Assembly (NCBI RefSeq): GCF_014502795.1
Contig: NZ_JACVHF010000001.1
Location: 1-64,000 of the forward strand
DNA: 64,000 nucleotides
Source: Heliobacterium chlorum
GTDB taxonomy: Bacteria > Bacillota > Desulfitobacteriia > Heliobacteriales > Heliobacteriaceae
Direction: 5' to 3'
Positions 1-9,087 of this stretch are shown here, in pieces. Each line of letters opens with the position of its first letter. Positions within the stretch are counted from its first letter, which is position 1. The notes beneath the pieces were generated by a model. That model was not told the DNA's origin and ran no database searches. It saw nothing but the letters and a program-made list of their open reading frames with translations. Made by a program: the position numbers and the translations under genes.

Positions 1-181
<181 letters not shown>

Positions 182-336
182 CTTATATTGACGATTTACT
201 ATCTGGAAGATTTGATTTGATGCAGCGGGACTGGGCGACCTCAGGCGTCGGCGCTTTAGCGCCGATAACGCTGTAGGAGCCGTCCGTAGCGGAACCAAAT
301 CGAATTTTCCTCTCTGTGTAGTTTTGGCGGAATATA
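182..336 (+). other. Post-23S spacer, no 5S rRNA recognised
   Basis: The spacer between the 23S end and the terminator holds a GC-rich hairpin (248-265, arms TCGGCGC/GCGCCGA with a TTTA loop) and, near 314-330, CTCTGTGTAGTTTTGGC, which resembles the processing sequence often found just before 5S rRNA. No 5S gene follows: the terminator begins within a few bases. The 5S gene of this operon is therefore either missing or located elsewhere. Confidence 0.55.
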
Positions 337-375
337 AAAAAGCCTACTGTATGAAAAACGTACGGTAGGCTTTTT
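337..375 (+). terminator. Rho-independent terminator of the rRNA operon
   Basis: A 15-bp stem (AAAAAGCCTACTGTA / TACGGTAGGCTTTTT, one G-U pair) with a 9-nt loop ends in a T run. Confidence 0.85.
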
Positions 376-516
376 CGTTTACTTTTAAGGACAATATGAG
401 TTATATCGATGAATTGAATTATCCGTAATGAATAAAACATTGCTCTATTTGGCAAGATTAATACAGCGGACCAGTAAATATATTGAGAGGAATCTTAAAA
501 GAAAAGTAAATTTATC

Positions 517-936
517 ATGGAAAAGAAACAATTCGAGCGGTATGACGTTTGTTATGTGAATTTTCCCCAAGATTCTAGCACAGCGGTTACAATCTTTGGC
601 GTACATAGAGCTGTCATATTATCCGGTGGAAAATACTTATATAGCGTCGTACCTGTTACCTCGTTATTTGATAAGACAAATAACCGAAAGCAGTTATTGG
701 ATTTCGATATTGTATTGTTAAAAGAACAATACCAAGATATTACCGTCGTAAAGGACAGCATAATTCGCCTTAGCCAAATAAAGACCGTCGATAAGGAGTT
801 TGTCATCGGTAAAGTTGGTCGGTTAAAAGAAGAAGACCAGATTGCAGTGGAATTAAACTTAGTCGAAATGTTTGGCCTAAGCGGTGTGTTGAACGCCTTA
901 ATGGATCTAAATTGGAAATTTGAGAGGGTATCGTAG
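517..936 (+). CDS. PemK/MazF-like protein, orphan
   Basis: A 139-residue protein with the layout of the PemK/MazF (CcdB-fold) family: an N-terminal strand YDVCYVNF, then HRAVILSG around residues 30-37, VVPVTS around 44-49, and a C-terminal VVKDSIIRLSQIKTVDKEFV segment like the late strand and helix of MazF. Characterised members are mRNA interferases paired with a small antitoxin. Here no antitoxin-sized gene overlaps or directly precedes it: upstream is the rRNA terminator and downstream a signalling gene. The ATG lacks a strong Shine-Dalgarno sequence. It may be a solitary toxin relative with another role, or its partner lies elsewhere. Family assignment is moderate; toxicity is not shown. 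Confidence 0.65.
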   Translation: MEKKQFERYDVCYVNFPQDSSTAVTIFGVHRAVILSGGKYLYSVVPVTSLFDKTNNRKQLLDFDIVLLKEQYQDITVVKDSIIRLSQIKTVDKEFVIGKVGRLKEEDQIAVELNLVEMFGLSGVLNALMDLNWKFERVS

Positions 937-1080
937 AAAATGGTTTTTGTTTACCGAACCGAGTCGTAAAACATGAGGTTTAATTTACACGGGGAAAAGC
1001 GGAATATATTTGAATATATGAGGGAAGGGAGGTAGGTTGAATTAACATTGCAATTTAGGACTATATTAATGAATAAACTA

Positions 1081-1089
1081 TGTTAAAAT
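1081..1089 (+). promoter_or_regulatory. Extended -10 promoter of the PAS-GGDEF gene
   Basis: TGTTAAAAT gives a TGn extended -10 element about 36 bp before the start codon. A clear -35 box was not seen. A similar TGTTATAAT lies before the histidine kinase at 4585. Confidence 0.4.
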
Positions 1090-1124
1090 GATATTAATCA
1101 CTAATGGGTTTGGGGGTCCGGTAA

Positions 1125-2504
1125 ATGGACTATTCACTTTTGTCTAAGGATGAATTAGTTATACGACTCCAAAGAACCGAAGCGGAGTTATCCCGCTCCA
1201 AAGCTCTATTAGATATTTACTATCATATTATTGATAGAATAAACTGTGGCATTGTTGTCCATGATTTAGATTCAACGATAAGGTTTTGCAACCGTGCAGC
1301 CACTCATATCCTTGGTCTAAGAAAAGAAGAAATCCGTTCTAAAAGAGTATCCGAACTAGGCTGGAATTTTATCACAACAGATGGAGAAACAATGAATATA
1401 GCTGACTATCCGGTCAGCATTGTATTGGAACAGAAAAGAGCCACTGAAAATGTAGTTGCTGGATTCTATCGTAAAAGTAAGAATAATACAAAATGGCTAT
1501 TGATAAATGCGTTCCCGATTTTACATAACCATGACCTGATTCATGTTATGGTGACCTTCGTAGATATAACCGAGCATCGGCGTTTATTGGAGGAAATACG
1601 TGAAAGTGAAAGCAAGCTTAGTAAAATAATCACTTCGACACCTGTTGGTATCTGCGTTACCAACGAACATGGGGTCTATGAAGAAGTAAACCCAGCGTAC
1701 TGTTTGATTTACGGGTATAACAAAGAAGAATTGATTGGGAGAAGCGTTACTATTGTTTGCCCAGAGGATATTCGTGAAACAGTTATACTAGCTCATGATA
1801 AGATCATTTCGAGTAAAAGTGAACTAGCAAGTGAATGGGAAGTGGTAAGAAAAGACGGAAAGGTAATATCTATTTACTCCCACACCACTTCAATTTGTGG
1901 CACAGACGGAAGACCCAAAAACGTAACTTTTGTCATCGACATAACCGCTAGAAAGAAATTCGAGGAAGAGCTAAAACTAAAAAACCGTTTATTACAAAAA
2001 CAAGCCATTACGGATAGTCTTACAGGATTTTTAAATCATGGTGCCATATTTAATGCTCTTGAAATAGAGATCATTCGAGCTCTCGACAGTCGAAAAAGTC
2101 TTTGCATATTGATGTTAAATATCGACAATCTGATGAAGATAAACGATGAATACGGTCATATTGCCGGGGATAGTATCTTAATGAGTGTTTCACAAGTTCT
2201 AAATTCAGTCATACGGAAAGATGACCTGATCGGTCGGTATGAAGGAAAACAGTTTTTAATCATTTTTCCGAACACCTGTTTAGAGGAAGCTGTAAGTTTT
2301 TCAGAAAGGATGCAGTTAAAAGTTCTAAAATTGGATATCGAATATGATACTAGCGTTTTAGTCAATGGGGGACTCGTTCAGTTGACTAACGAATCAGCCT
2401 TAGAACTGGTTAGAAAAGCAGAAGCTTTGTTACATAAAGCCAAAAAGGCAGGAAAAAGTCAAATCCTCTGTTCGACAGAAAAGGTTTTCAAATCGATTTC
2501 ATAG
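1125..2504 (+). CDS. PAS-PAS-GGDEF protein with degenerate active site
   Basis: A 459-residue cytosolic signalling protein without membrane segments. A short N-terminal coiled coil (5-30) precedes two PAS domains (about 28-150 and 160-275, each ending in the typical DIT) and a C-terminal GGDEF domain (about 295-450). The metal-binding Asp334 region (NIDNLMKINDEYGH) is kept, but the signature is E373-G-K-Q-F377 instead of GG(D/E)EF, which should abolish diguanylate cyclase activity. The inhibitory-site motif R364-K-D-D367, exactly five residues before the signature as in active cyclases, is intact, so the protein could bind c-di-GMP as a receptor. It is followed by its own terminator and looks monocistronic. 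The PAS ligands are unknown. Confidence 0.85.
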   Translation: MDYSLLSKDELVIRLQRTEAELSRSKALLDIYYHIIDRINCGIVVHDLDSTIRFCNRAATHILGLRKEEIRSKRVSELGWNFITTDGETMNIADYPVSIVLEQKRATENVVAGFYRKSKNNTKWLLINAFPILHNHDLIHVMVTFVDITEHRRLLEEIRESESKLSKIITSTPVGICVTNEHGVYEEVNPAYCLIYGYNKEELIGRSVTIVCPEDIRETVILAHDKIISSKSELASEWEVVRKDGKVISIYSHTTSICGTDGRPKNVTFVIDITARKKFEEELKLKNRLLQKQAITDSLTGFLNHGAIFNALEIEIIRALDSRKSLCILMLNIDNLMKINDEYGHIAGDSILMSVSQVLNSVIRKDDLIGRYEGKQFLIIFPNTCLEEAVSFSERMQLKVLKLDIEYDTSVLVNGGLVQLTNESALELVRKAEALLHKAKKAGKSQILCSTEKVFKSIS

Positions 2505-2517
2505 CAAACAGCGTAAA

Positions 2518-2551
2518 GCAGCTCGGTCAAAAGGCCGGGCTGCCTTTGTTT
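2518..2551 (+). terminator. Terminator after the PAS-GGDEF gene
   Basis: Stem GCAGCTCGGTC / GGCCGGGCTGC (G-U pairs allowed) with an AAAA loop, followed by CTTTGTTT. Between this and the next gene at 2831 nothing else convincing was seen. Confidence 0.75.
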
Positions 2552-2830
2552 AAACGAACCCTGCCTCGGAATACTCTCTGCTTCGTTGATTGTATTTTTC
2601 ACCAGGAATCCATGGTATTTCAAAGGTTTACTTTCCATTTGCAACCTTTTGTAGATTTTTATAAAAGTATTCCAGAAAAAGAAGGGATTTCATTAATCCC
2701 AACGAAGTATTACGCGAGTTTCCTTCTCGATGCTTCTAGCCATCAAGTTAGGACGTCTATCATATTCAGTTAATCCATTTCTCATCTTTTTACGAGAATT
2801 ATATCTCAATAAACCGAAGGAGTTGGTTAG

Positions 2831-4483
2831 GTGAAATTCCTGGGCACCCTGAAAATCGCATCCTTTGTGTTGGCCGCAAATCTTTGTTTTGTCCCGCTTT
2901 GTTTTGCCGATGAAAGTGTTAATACTCCACCGAAAAGTCAAGAAGCGGTGGAGCTTAAAAACTATAAAGTACCCCAAAATATTGAATCGAAAGCCGAAAA
3001 AGTAATTAATAGTGTACGAAAATTCATTCCAGAGATGAATCAGTTAAATCTGTCCTATAAAGGTGTCATCGCATTACCCGAGGATTATAAGACCCATCAA
3101 GAGAGTACTGTCCTCGCTTACGTGTTTACAAACAAAAAATCGGCAACTTTTTCTGAAATAAATGAGTTGGGAACGGAACTCGGTATCGGTTTGACATTCG
3201 ATGTAAATACTGGTGATTTACTTAACATTCGGGTATTGAATCCTAGTTGGATTTCAAAAAAAGTTCCCTCTGAAACAGTAGCAAAGAGTAGGGGCTCCGA
3301 TTTCTTAAAAGCGATAATGGGTGACTGGACAAAAGATTATCGCATGAATAATGACTGTAGCTACATTGATAATACCATTTCTGTTTCTTTTAACGCACTT
3401 TATAAAGGGGTTCCCGTTCAAATATATGGAATACAAATAAGTATGGACGCCGAAGGTCATGTATACGATTACACAAATTCAGCTATGCCAAACACTGTTG
3501 CTTTTCCCGAACCAACGAAAGCAATTTCACCAAAACAAGCCGAAGACATCTATAAAAAATCACAATCGATGAGACTTGTTTATAATACGATTATTACTTA
3601 CCATCCTAATGAATCTCCAACGGAGTCCCAACCGAAATTACTCTACGTGCCTCAATATGATGGAACAATCGACGCCTTAACTGGATTGCCGTTTAATCTA
3701 GACGGCAATGAGCCTATCAAGAATCCAAACGTTACGATTACCGATAAAGGTGCTCCTGTAATTGTAAGAAATAAAGAAGATGCCGCACAACAGCTAGAAA
3801 AATGGGGTATAGACTTATTGGGCCTAGAAATAAGAAAGTCAGCTATTCCTCGTCAGCAAAATAATCAAGAAATAATAAGTTACACTGGGGTGCCTGTTAC
3901 CGAAAATGAAGTCACTTCCGGGCGTTGGGTAAACCTTGAAGTCGTAGCAAGTTCAGGGCGTGTAATCGGATTCGGAATTCAGAATGACAAGCAACGGAAT
4001 CATCCCTTTGTAATTCCTGAGGAAGAGGCAAGAAAAAAAGCGATACAATTTTTTACTGATTTAAAACCTGAAAAAGGGGAGTTTCAAGTAACGGGATATA
4101 TCGATTCTCAACAACCCGACTGGGTAGATAGCAAAAAACTTGATACGATGATGGAACCGAAGTACCGTTACGATTTTACGCTATTAAAAGACGGGGTACC
4201 TGTTGTCTTCCATTCCTATTTCGTTGAAATCGATGGAATAACCGGTAAAGTTTGCGGTTTTTCTAATCCGGTTTCGTCCCCGGCGGCATTACCCAACCGA
4301 ACAGGAATTATTACGCCGGAAAAAGCGAAGGCAGAGTTCATCAAACATACTTCACTAAAGTTAACGTATTTTTGGCCCCGATACTATAATTTATTTGCAC
4401 CGAATCCCAAATTAGTATATATGCTGGAACGGAAAGAGGGCCTCGTTGGCATAGATGCCAAAACCGGAGAAACAGTAAAATAA
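2831..4483 (+). CDS. Secreted YcdB/YcdC-domain protein
   Basis: A 550-residue protein starting at GTG with AAGGAG about 10 bases upstream. Residues 1-26 form a Sec signal peptide ending near CFA-DE. The mature part resembles the YcdB/YcdC repeats of Bacillota: it contains repeated segments of the kind AEDIYKKS and PEEEARKKAIQFF followed by strands such as YRYDFTLLKDGVPVVFHSYFV, and ITPEKAKAEFIKHTSLKLTY near the C terminus, like PepSY-type inhibitory propeptide modules. No S-layer anchor or protease catalytic motif is visible. Function is unknown; an extracellular, wall-associated or peptidase-inhibitor role is inferred from the fold class. It is flanked by strong terminators and is monocistronic. 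Confidence 0.7.
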   Translation: MKFLGTLKIASFVLAANLCFVPLCFADESVNTPPKSQEAVELKNYKVPQNIESKAEKVINSVRKFIPEMNQLNLSYKGVIALPEDYKTHQESTVLAYVFTNKKSATFSEINELGTELGIGLTFDVNTGDLLNIRVLNPSWISKKVPSETVAKSRGSDFLKAIMGDWTKDYRMNNDCSYIDNTISVSFNALYKGVPVQIYGIQISMDAEGHVYDYTNSAMPNTVAFPEPTKAISPKQAEDIYKKSQSMRLVYNTIITYHPNESPTESQPKLLYVPQYDGTIDALTGLPFNLDGNEPIKNPNVTITDKGAPVIVRNKEDAAQQLEKWGIDLLGLEIRKSAIPRQQNNQEIISYTGVPVTENEVTSGRWVNLEVVASSGRVIGFGIQNDKQRNHPFVIPEEEARKKAIQFFTDLKPEKGEFQVTGYIDSQQPDWVDSKKLDTMMEPKYRYDFTLLKDGVPVVFHSYFVEIDGITGKVCGFSNPVSSPAALPNRTGIITPEKAKAEFIKHTSLKLTYFWPRYYNLFAPNPKLVYMLERKEGLVGIDAKTGETVK

Positions 4484-4485
4484 CA

Positions 4486-4535
4486 ATAGTAAAGAACAGC
4501 CCCGCGACGTTATAGCCGGGGCTGTTCTTTACTAT
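4486..4535 (+). terminator. Strong terminator after the YcdB-like gene
   Basis: A perfect 19-bp inverted repeat (ATAGTAAAGAACAGCCCCG and its complement) with a 12-nt loop. The T-rich distal arm is part of the stem. Confidence 0.75.
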
Positions 4536-4584
4536 GAATCATCGAATTAAGTATTAATTTATTACTAACGGCAAGGTTAAATTA

Positions 4585-4593
4585 TGTTATAAT
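4585..4593 (+). promoter_or_regulatory. Extended -10 promoter of the histidine kinase
   Basis: TGTTATAAT, a consensus extended -10 element, lies 58 bp upstream of the chosen start codon. Confidence 0.5.
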
Positions 4594-4651
4594 AAAAAAT
4601 AAGAAAAATGTAAAATTATGCATAACAAAATCAACGGAGGTGTATATTTTA

Positions 4652-6226
4652 GTGGACATGAACCTAAAAAGTCGTGAGCAGTTAATCGAAGAATTAGGGC
4701 ACTTACAAAAAGAACACAACGATTTATTGTTTAAATATCAGACTAACACACTAATCATAGAAAACAAGAGAAACGCTTTGAATACGCTTCTAGACATAAT
4801 ACCGGATCTCATTTTTCTTAAAGATACGAATGGAGTCTACGTAAACTGCAATCAATCATTTTGTGATTTTATAGGACTTGACAAATCAAATATAATCGGA
4901 AAAACAGATTATGATATTTTACCGAATAAGCTCGCTGAATTTTTTAGACAAAAAGATAATTTGGTATTAAGCACAAAAACTTCGAAGAAGAATGAAGAGT
5001 GTCTCATCTATCCAAATGGAAAAGAAATACTCGTCGAAACCATTAAGACACCTTATTTCGGCGATGACGGCAACATGATAGGACTTATTGGCGTTTCTCG
5101 AGATATTACAGAATATAGACGTAATTTGGATGCGTTAGAACAAGACATCAAAGAAAAGGAACGAATGACCGAAGAACTGCGAAAATCGGAAGAAAGATTC
5201 ATGAAAGCATTTCAGCATAGCCCGACGATGATAACCATAAATTCGTTACAGGATGGGAGATTTATTGATGTCAATTTAAAATGGATTGAAGTTATGGGTT
5301 ATTGTTCTCACGATGTCATCGGTCGTTTACCGATTGAGTTGGATTTTCATATAACCACAGAGAATTATGTAAGTATGGTAGATAAAGTTAAAAAAATCGG
5401 ACGGTTTACCAATGAAAGACTTAACCTAAGAAGCAAAGACAGGAGAGACGTCATCTGTTTAGTTTCTGGGGAACCGATTGAGATAAAAGGTGAGCAATGC
5501 CTGTTGTTAAATTTAATAGACATGACGGAATATTATAACCTTGAAAGCGAGTTAATACGACTGGAACGACTGAACTTAATCGGTCAATTAGCGGCAGGTT
5601 TAGGCCACGAGATACGAAACCCATTGCAAACGGTAAGAGGTTTTTTACAACTTCTACAAAATAAATATAAAAACGAAAAAGAGTATTATGACTTAATGAT
5701 ATCTGAGTTGGATAGGACAAATTACATTATAACTGAATTTTTGTCGCTATCCAAAAATAGACCGGATAACCCCAAGCTACTCAACATAAACAACCTTTTA
5801 AACATGATATTCCCCTTGATACAATCTAAAGCATTTCTCGAGGATAAAGATGTTCGTTTGGAATTACAGGCAGCTAAAGATATTTATGGAGACGAAAAAG
5901 AACTAAAGCAACTGATTCTCAACTTGGCTCAAAATGGTATTGAAGCCATGAAGCCTACGAAAGTTCTGACAATAAATACTTTTGAAGATGAATCCAACCT
6001 AATCCTCGCCGTAAAGGATCAAGGTAGGGGGATTGAACCTGAGATATTTAGTAAACTGGGCACCCCTTTTGTCACTAGCAGGGCAAATGGAACAGGTTTA
6101 GGACTGGCTGTCTGCTACAGCATCGCAGAACGACATAATGCCAGAATCGAAGTTGAGACAAGCTCTGCAGGCACAACGTTCTATGTAAAATTTCCGATAA
6201 AATTCGATACGGGGAAAACACAGTGA
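4652..6226 (+). CDS. PAS sensor histidine kinase (sporulation-kinase-like)
   Basis: A 524-residue soluble kinase. The longest frame begins at 4640, but that GTG overlaps the ribosome site (CGGAGG, 4635-4640), so GTG 4652 is preferred. An N-terminal coiled coil, two PAS domains (about 38-155 and 175-295), a HisKA domain with the phospho-acceptor His near 319 in GHEIRNPLQTVRGFLQ, and a HATPase domain with N box (NLAQNGIEAM), G1 (DQGRGIE) and G2 (GTGLGLAV) are all intact. The H-box context HEIRNPL-TVRGFLQ is like that of the B. subtilis sporulation kinases. No response regulator is adjacent, so it is an orphan kinase that may feed Spo0A. Nearby SpoVG genes fit that idea but do not prove it. Confidence 0.85.
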   Translation: MDMNLKSREQLIEELGHLQKEHNDLLFKYQTNTLIIENKRNALNTLLDIIPDLIFLKDTNGVYVNCNQSFCDFIGLDKSNIIGKTDYDILPNKLAEFFRQKDNLVLSTKTSKKNEECLIYPNGKEILVETIKTPYFGDDGNMIGLIGVSRDITEYRRNLDALEQDIKEKERMTEELRKSEERFMKAFQHSPTMITINSLQDGRFIDVNLKWIEVMGYCSHDVIGRLPIELDFHITTENYVSMVDKVKKIGRFTNERLNLRSKDRRDVICLVSGEPIEIKGEQCLLLNLIDMTEYYNLESELIRLERLNLIGQLAAGLGHEIRNPLQTVRGFLQLLQNKYKNEKEYYDLMISELDRTNYIITEFLSLSKNRPDNPKLLNINNLLNMIFPLIQSKAFLEDKDVRLELQAAKDIYGDEKELKQLILNLAQNGIEAMKPTKVLTINTFEDESNLILAVKDQGRGIEPEIFSKLGTPFVTSRANGTGLGLAVCYSIAERHNARIEVETSSAGTTFYVKFPIKFDTGKTQ

Positions 6227-6303
6227 ATGATCGCGGTGAGAAAACTTTTTTATGAAACAACATGCTGTATAATCTTTGTTTAATAAGTAAATTTAATTAA
6301 CGG

Positions 6304-6333
6304 TTGACACATTATTGCAATTGTAATTACAAT
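6304..6333 (+). promoter_or_regulatory. Sigma-A-type promoter of the spoVG pair
   Basis: TTGACA (6304-6309) and TACAAT (6328-6333) are separated by 18 bp, 34 bp before the first spoVG start. Confidence 0.6.
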
Positions 6334-6366
6334 AATTTACGTAGGATGATACCGGGGGGCTGGTCG

Positions 6367-6654
6367 ATGAATATAACCGATATTCAAATTACGCAGATGC
6401 AGTTGGATCGAATTCGGGCTATCGTATCGATCACATTAGATGATGCGTTAGTGATAAACGGGATCAGGATTATCGAGGGTTCGCAGGGACTGGATGTAGA
6501 GATGCCCCGCCGAAAGCCTTCGGGAGATGGAATCCGTTATGTCGCCCATCCCATAACGAATAAAGCATGGGACGAATTGACAAAGAGTATTATCCATGAG
6601 TTTGAAAAGACTTCAAGAGGTGAGTTCTTTGAAGGTCACAGATGTAACGATTAG
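6367..6654 (+). CDS. spoVG: SpoVG family protein, first copy
   Basis: A 95-residue protein beginning at ATG 6367 behind a G-rich ribosome site; the longer frame from 6304 starts inside the promoter. The sequence follows SpoVG throughout: MNITDIQITQ, an IRAIVSITLDDALVINGIRII core, EMPRRK and YVAHPITNKAWDEL. SpoVG is a small RNA/DNA-binding regulator involved in septation and sporulation in Bacillota. The 3' end overlaps the next gene, a second SpoVG, so the two are probably translationally coupled. Confidence 0.85.
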   Translation: MNITDIQITQMQLDRIRAIVSITLDDALVINGIRIIEGSQGLDVEMPRRKPSGDGIRYVAHPITNKAWDELTKSIIHEFEKTSRGEFFEGHRCND

Positions 6655-6913
6655 AAAGTCTTTTGAGGATAGCGATCTGGAAGCCTTAGTTTCTGTTACT
6701 TTTAACGATTACTTTGTTGTCCATGATATAAAAATTATAAAAGAAAAAAACAATTATTATATTGAGATGCCGAAGCACAAGCGATCCGATGGGCAGTTGG
6801 TGAATATTGCATCGCCGGCGAATCCAATGGTAATGCAAGAAATTACAAAAGGGATAATCCAGGCGTACAAAGAAAGTGCTCTAAACGAAGATAGCATGGC
6901 AAAACAAGATTAG
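6629..6913 (+). CDS. SpoVG family protein, second copy
   Basis: A 94-residue SpoVG paralogue. The open frame extends up to 6596, but SpoVG proteins begin with (M)xVTDV, which here is read from TTG 6629 (LKVTDVTIRKS) with an AGAGGTG ribosome site 6 bases upstream. The core ALVSVTFNDYFVVHDIKII and EMPKHKRSDG match the family, and the C terminus is acidic. It overlaps the first copy by 26 bases in another frame. The two copies differ clearly, so this is an old duplication rather than a recent repeat. A specialised role or a hetero-oligomer with the first copy is possible. Confidence 0.8.
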   Translation: MKVTDVTIRKSFEDSDLEALVSVTFNDYFVVHDIKIIKEKNNYYIEMPKHKRSDGQLVNIASPANPMVMQEITKGIIQAYKESALNEDSMAKQD

Positions 6914-7007
6914 CAGGAAAATGAAATATTGTGAGTCACTGTCACCGTGGTAAAATAAGGGCGTACAAACGATCGGAATTCAGAACCGTCTGAAGAGAGG
7001 AATACCT

Positions 7008-8534
7008 ATGCGAAAAGGAGCCGCAACTTTTGAAGGCACCCGTCGCTACGCCCACTGCCATCCATCCCTGACCTACCGGATTCTGGGAGCGACGGGCCTA
7101 TCGGTGAGTGAAGCTGGTTTCGGTGCTTATCGTATCGACGATTCGGATGAAGAACATCAGAAGGCTCTCTATAAAGCTTTGCTGTCAGGGATAAATCTGA
7201 TCGATACGAGCAGCAACTACGGTGATGGACGTTCGGAAGAGATCATCGGGGAAGTGTTGAACCGTTTAGAGATGGAAAATCGCTTGCGCCGCGATGAAGT
7301 CCTCATTGTCACTAAGGCGGGCTACGTACAGGGGAAGAATTTACGCCATAGCCGCCTACGACAAGCGCAAGGCCGCCCTTTTGCCGAATTAGTTCCCTTT
7401 GATCCTGACTTAGCTCACTGTATCCATCCCGAATTTCTCGAGGAACAATTGACCGGCAGCTTGAACCGCCTTCAGGTCACAACAGTCGATCTGTTCTTGT
7501 TGCACAACCCTGAATACTATCTTAAATGGGTAAGACATGAGGGAATTCCGTTTGATGAGGCCCGCCAGGAATATCTACGGCGAATTGAAACCGCTTTTCG
7601 GTACCTAGAGGATGAAGTCAAGCGTGGCCGTATTGGTGCGTACGGAATTAGTTCCAATTCATTTCCGCTGCCAGCGTCCGACTATGAGCATACACCCTTA
7701 GAGGCCCTATGGCATAGGGCTTGCGCGATCGCCTCGGACCATCACTTTCGGGCCGTTCAATTCCCCCTCAACCTGATTGAGCAGCGTGGTGTAACCGAGA
7801 AAAACCAGCCCGGGAAGAGCAGCGTCCTTCGCTTCGCTCAAGATACGGGGATGGCTGTGCTGACGAACCGTCCGCTCAACGCTTTTATCGGCAACCAACT
7901 GCTACGTCTAGCCGAGGTGGATATTGAAGAGGAAAAAACTGCTGAAGCCGTGAAGCGCTGCCTGGTTGACCTGAGCCGGCTCGAGGAGCACCTGGCCCTT
8001 CAGATATTACCAGTACATAAAATGGCCATTGGGAAAGCCAACGATATTCAAGCCAAACTGTCTGCCAGCGAGATGCTCGATGAACAGTGGCTTCGATTTA
8101 CGAATCCTATCCAATGGGAAGAGGCATTGGCACGCTACATCGTCCCGACGATCCAGGACGGTATGGATCTGCTTTTAACCCATAAATGGCACCGCCGCCC
8201 GCCGGAAATTGTGGAGTGGGCTAATGAATACGCCGAAGCGCTCAACAAGGCTTTTGAGACGATTACCGCCGTCCTCCAAGCTAGAGCCAAAGAAAAAACA
8301 ACGATGATCAAAAAACACCTCGAGGCGGTCGAGCCTGATTGGACAGGAACAGATACCATCAGCCAGACAGCCTTGCGGGTTCTTCGGTCTACGGCAGGCG
8401 TCACAACGGTGCTCGTAGGTATGCGTCAACGGCAGTATGTTGACGACGTACTTGTAGAACTGAATCGTTCCGTAATTGTGAAGGACCGAGAGGCTACTTG
8501 GGAACAGCTTGCCTCGTTAGCCGAAGGGCTCTAA
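7008..8534 (+). CDS. Aldo/keto reductase, long form
   Basis: A 508-residue protein of the aldo/keto reductase superfamily, longer than the usual 320 residues. The TIM-barrel part (about 20-320) carries the catalytic tetrad in order: Asp and Tyr in NLIDTSSNYGDGRSE, Lys in VTKAGY, His in LFLLHNP. The remaining roughly 180 residues hold a helical, charged insertion and then a return to the AKR C terminus (TISQTALRVLRSTAGVTTVLVGMRQ). It should reduce a carbonyl compound with NAD(P)H in the cytosol; the substrate cannot be read from sequence. It stands alone between spoVG and a terminator. Confidence 0.8.
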   Translation: MRKGAATFEGTRRYAHCHPSLTYRILGATGLSVSEAGFGAYRIDDSDEEHQKALYKALLSGINLIDTSSNYGDGRSEEIIGEVLNRLEMENRLRRDEVLIVTKAGYVQGKNLRHSRLRQAQGRPFAELVPFDPDLAHCIHPEFLEEQLTGSLNRLQVTTVDLFLLHNPEYYLKWVRHEGIPFDEARQEYLRRIETAFRYLEDEVKRGRIGAYGISSNSFPLPASDYEHTPLEALWHRACAIASDHHFRAVQFPLNLIEQRGVTEKNQPGKSSVLRFAQDTGMAVLTNRPLNAFIGNQLLRLAEVDIEEEKTAEAVKRCLVDLSRLEEHLALQILPVHKMAIGKANDIQAKLSASEMLDEQWLRFTNPIQWEEALARYIVPTIQDGMDLLLTHKWHRRPPEIVEWANEYAEALNKAFETITAVLQARAKEKTTMIKKHLEAVEPDWTGTDTISQTALRVLRSTAGVTTVLVGMRQRQYVDDVLVELNRSVIVKDREATWEQLASLAEGL

Positions 8535-8555
8535 TACGCTCTAAGGCAGAAAGAA

Positions 8556-8597
8556 AAGAAGAATTCATGGTGAATCATGTCTCCATGAATTCTTCTT
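8556..8597. terminator. Bidirectional terminator between convergent genes
   Basis: A perfect 15-bp stem (AAGAAGAATTCATGG and complement) with a 12-nt loop. T runs on both strands fit termination of the reductase gene and of the convergent gene at 8665. Confidence 0.8.
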
Positions 8598-8664
8598 TAT
8601 TTTAAGGGACCCATTACCGAATAGAGCCATCGCTCGCTTCCCGAGTGATGGTTTCTTTGATCTG

Positions 8665-9087
8665 TTAGATAATCTCTACAGTATTTACAAAGACTTTGGG
8701 CAGACATTGGCTTTCTCTATGGAGAGGAGGCAGGGATTCAACTATGTATAGTAGTTTTTGACAGTCTGACCTTTTAAGATTCAATGCGCTACCGGTTTCA
8801 TTGAAGTAATGACCTACGGCTGCTGCGGCCGGCCCAGGGAAGCGAGTCGAGAAGAAAAAGTGTTCATTGTATATCCAAGTTCCCAGTTCCATCGTAAAGG
8901 CATGATCGGAAGAGGATTCGATATGAAAGGTGACATGGGCCAAGTATCCGTTTGGGAAGCGAAGAAAGATAGCCTCATAGCAGGGATAGACGTGGTTTTG
9001 CTCGATATAGCCATAATACCTTTCCAGCAACATGTCCCGAAGAACAGAAGGTTTCTCGCGGCATAAGCGTTTCCAAAACTCGACCAT
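8665..9087 (-). CDS. Hypothetical protein
   Basis: A 140-residue cytosolic protein with no signal peptide or membrane segment and no family I recognise. The ATG is preceded by an excellent AAGGAGGGAT ribosome site, which supports a real gene. It is rich in aromatic residues (WKRLCREK, ERYYGYIEQNHVYPCYE, WIYNEHFFFSTRFPG). It lies convergent to the aldo/keto reductase and divergent from the C-N hydrolase gene. Confidence 0.65.
   Translation of the reverse strand: MVEFWKRLCREKPSVLRDMLLERYYGYIEQNHVYPCYEAIFLRFPNGYLAHVTFHIESSSDHAFTMELGTWIYNEHFFFSTRFPGPAAAAVGHYFNETGSALNLKRSDCQKLLYIVESLPPLHRESQCLPKVFVNTVEII

Noticed and set aside
2546..2773. 75-codon frame after the PAS-GGDEF gene
   Set aside because: It starts in the terminator tail, has no ribosome site, and the protein looks like random translation of AT-rich sequence.
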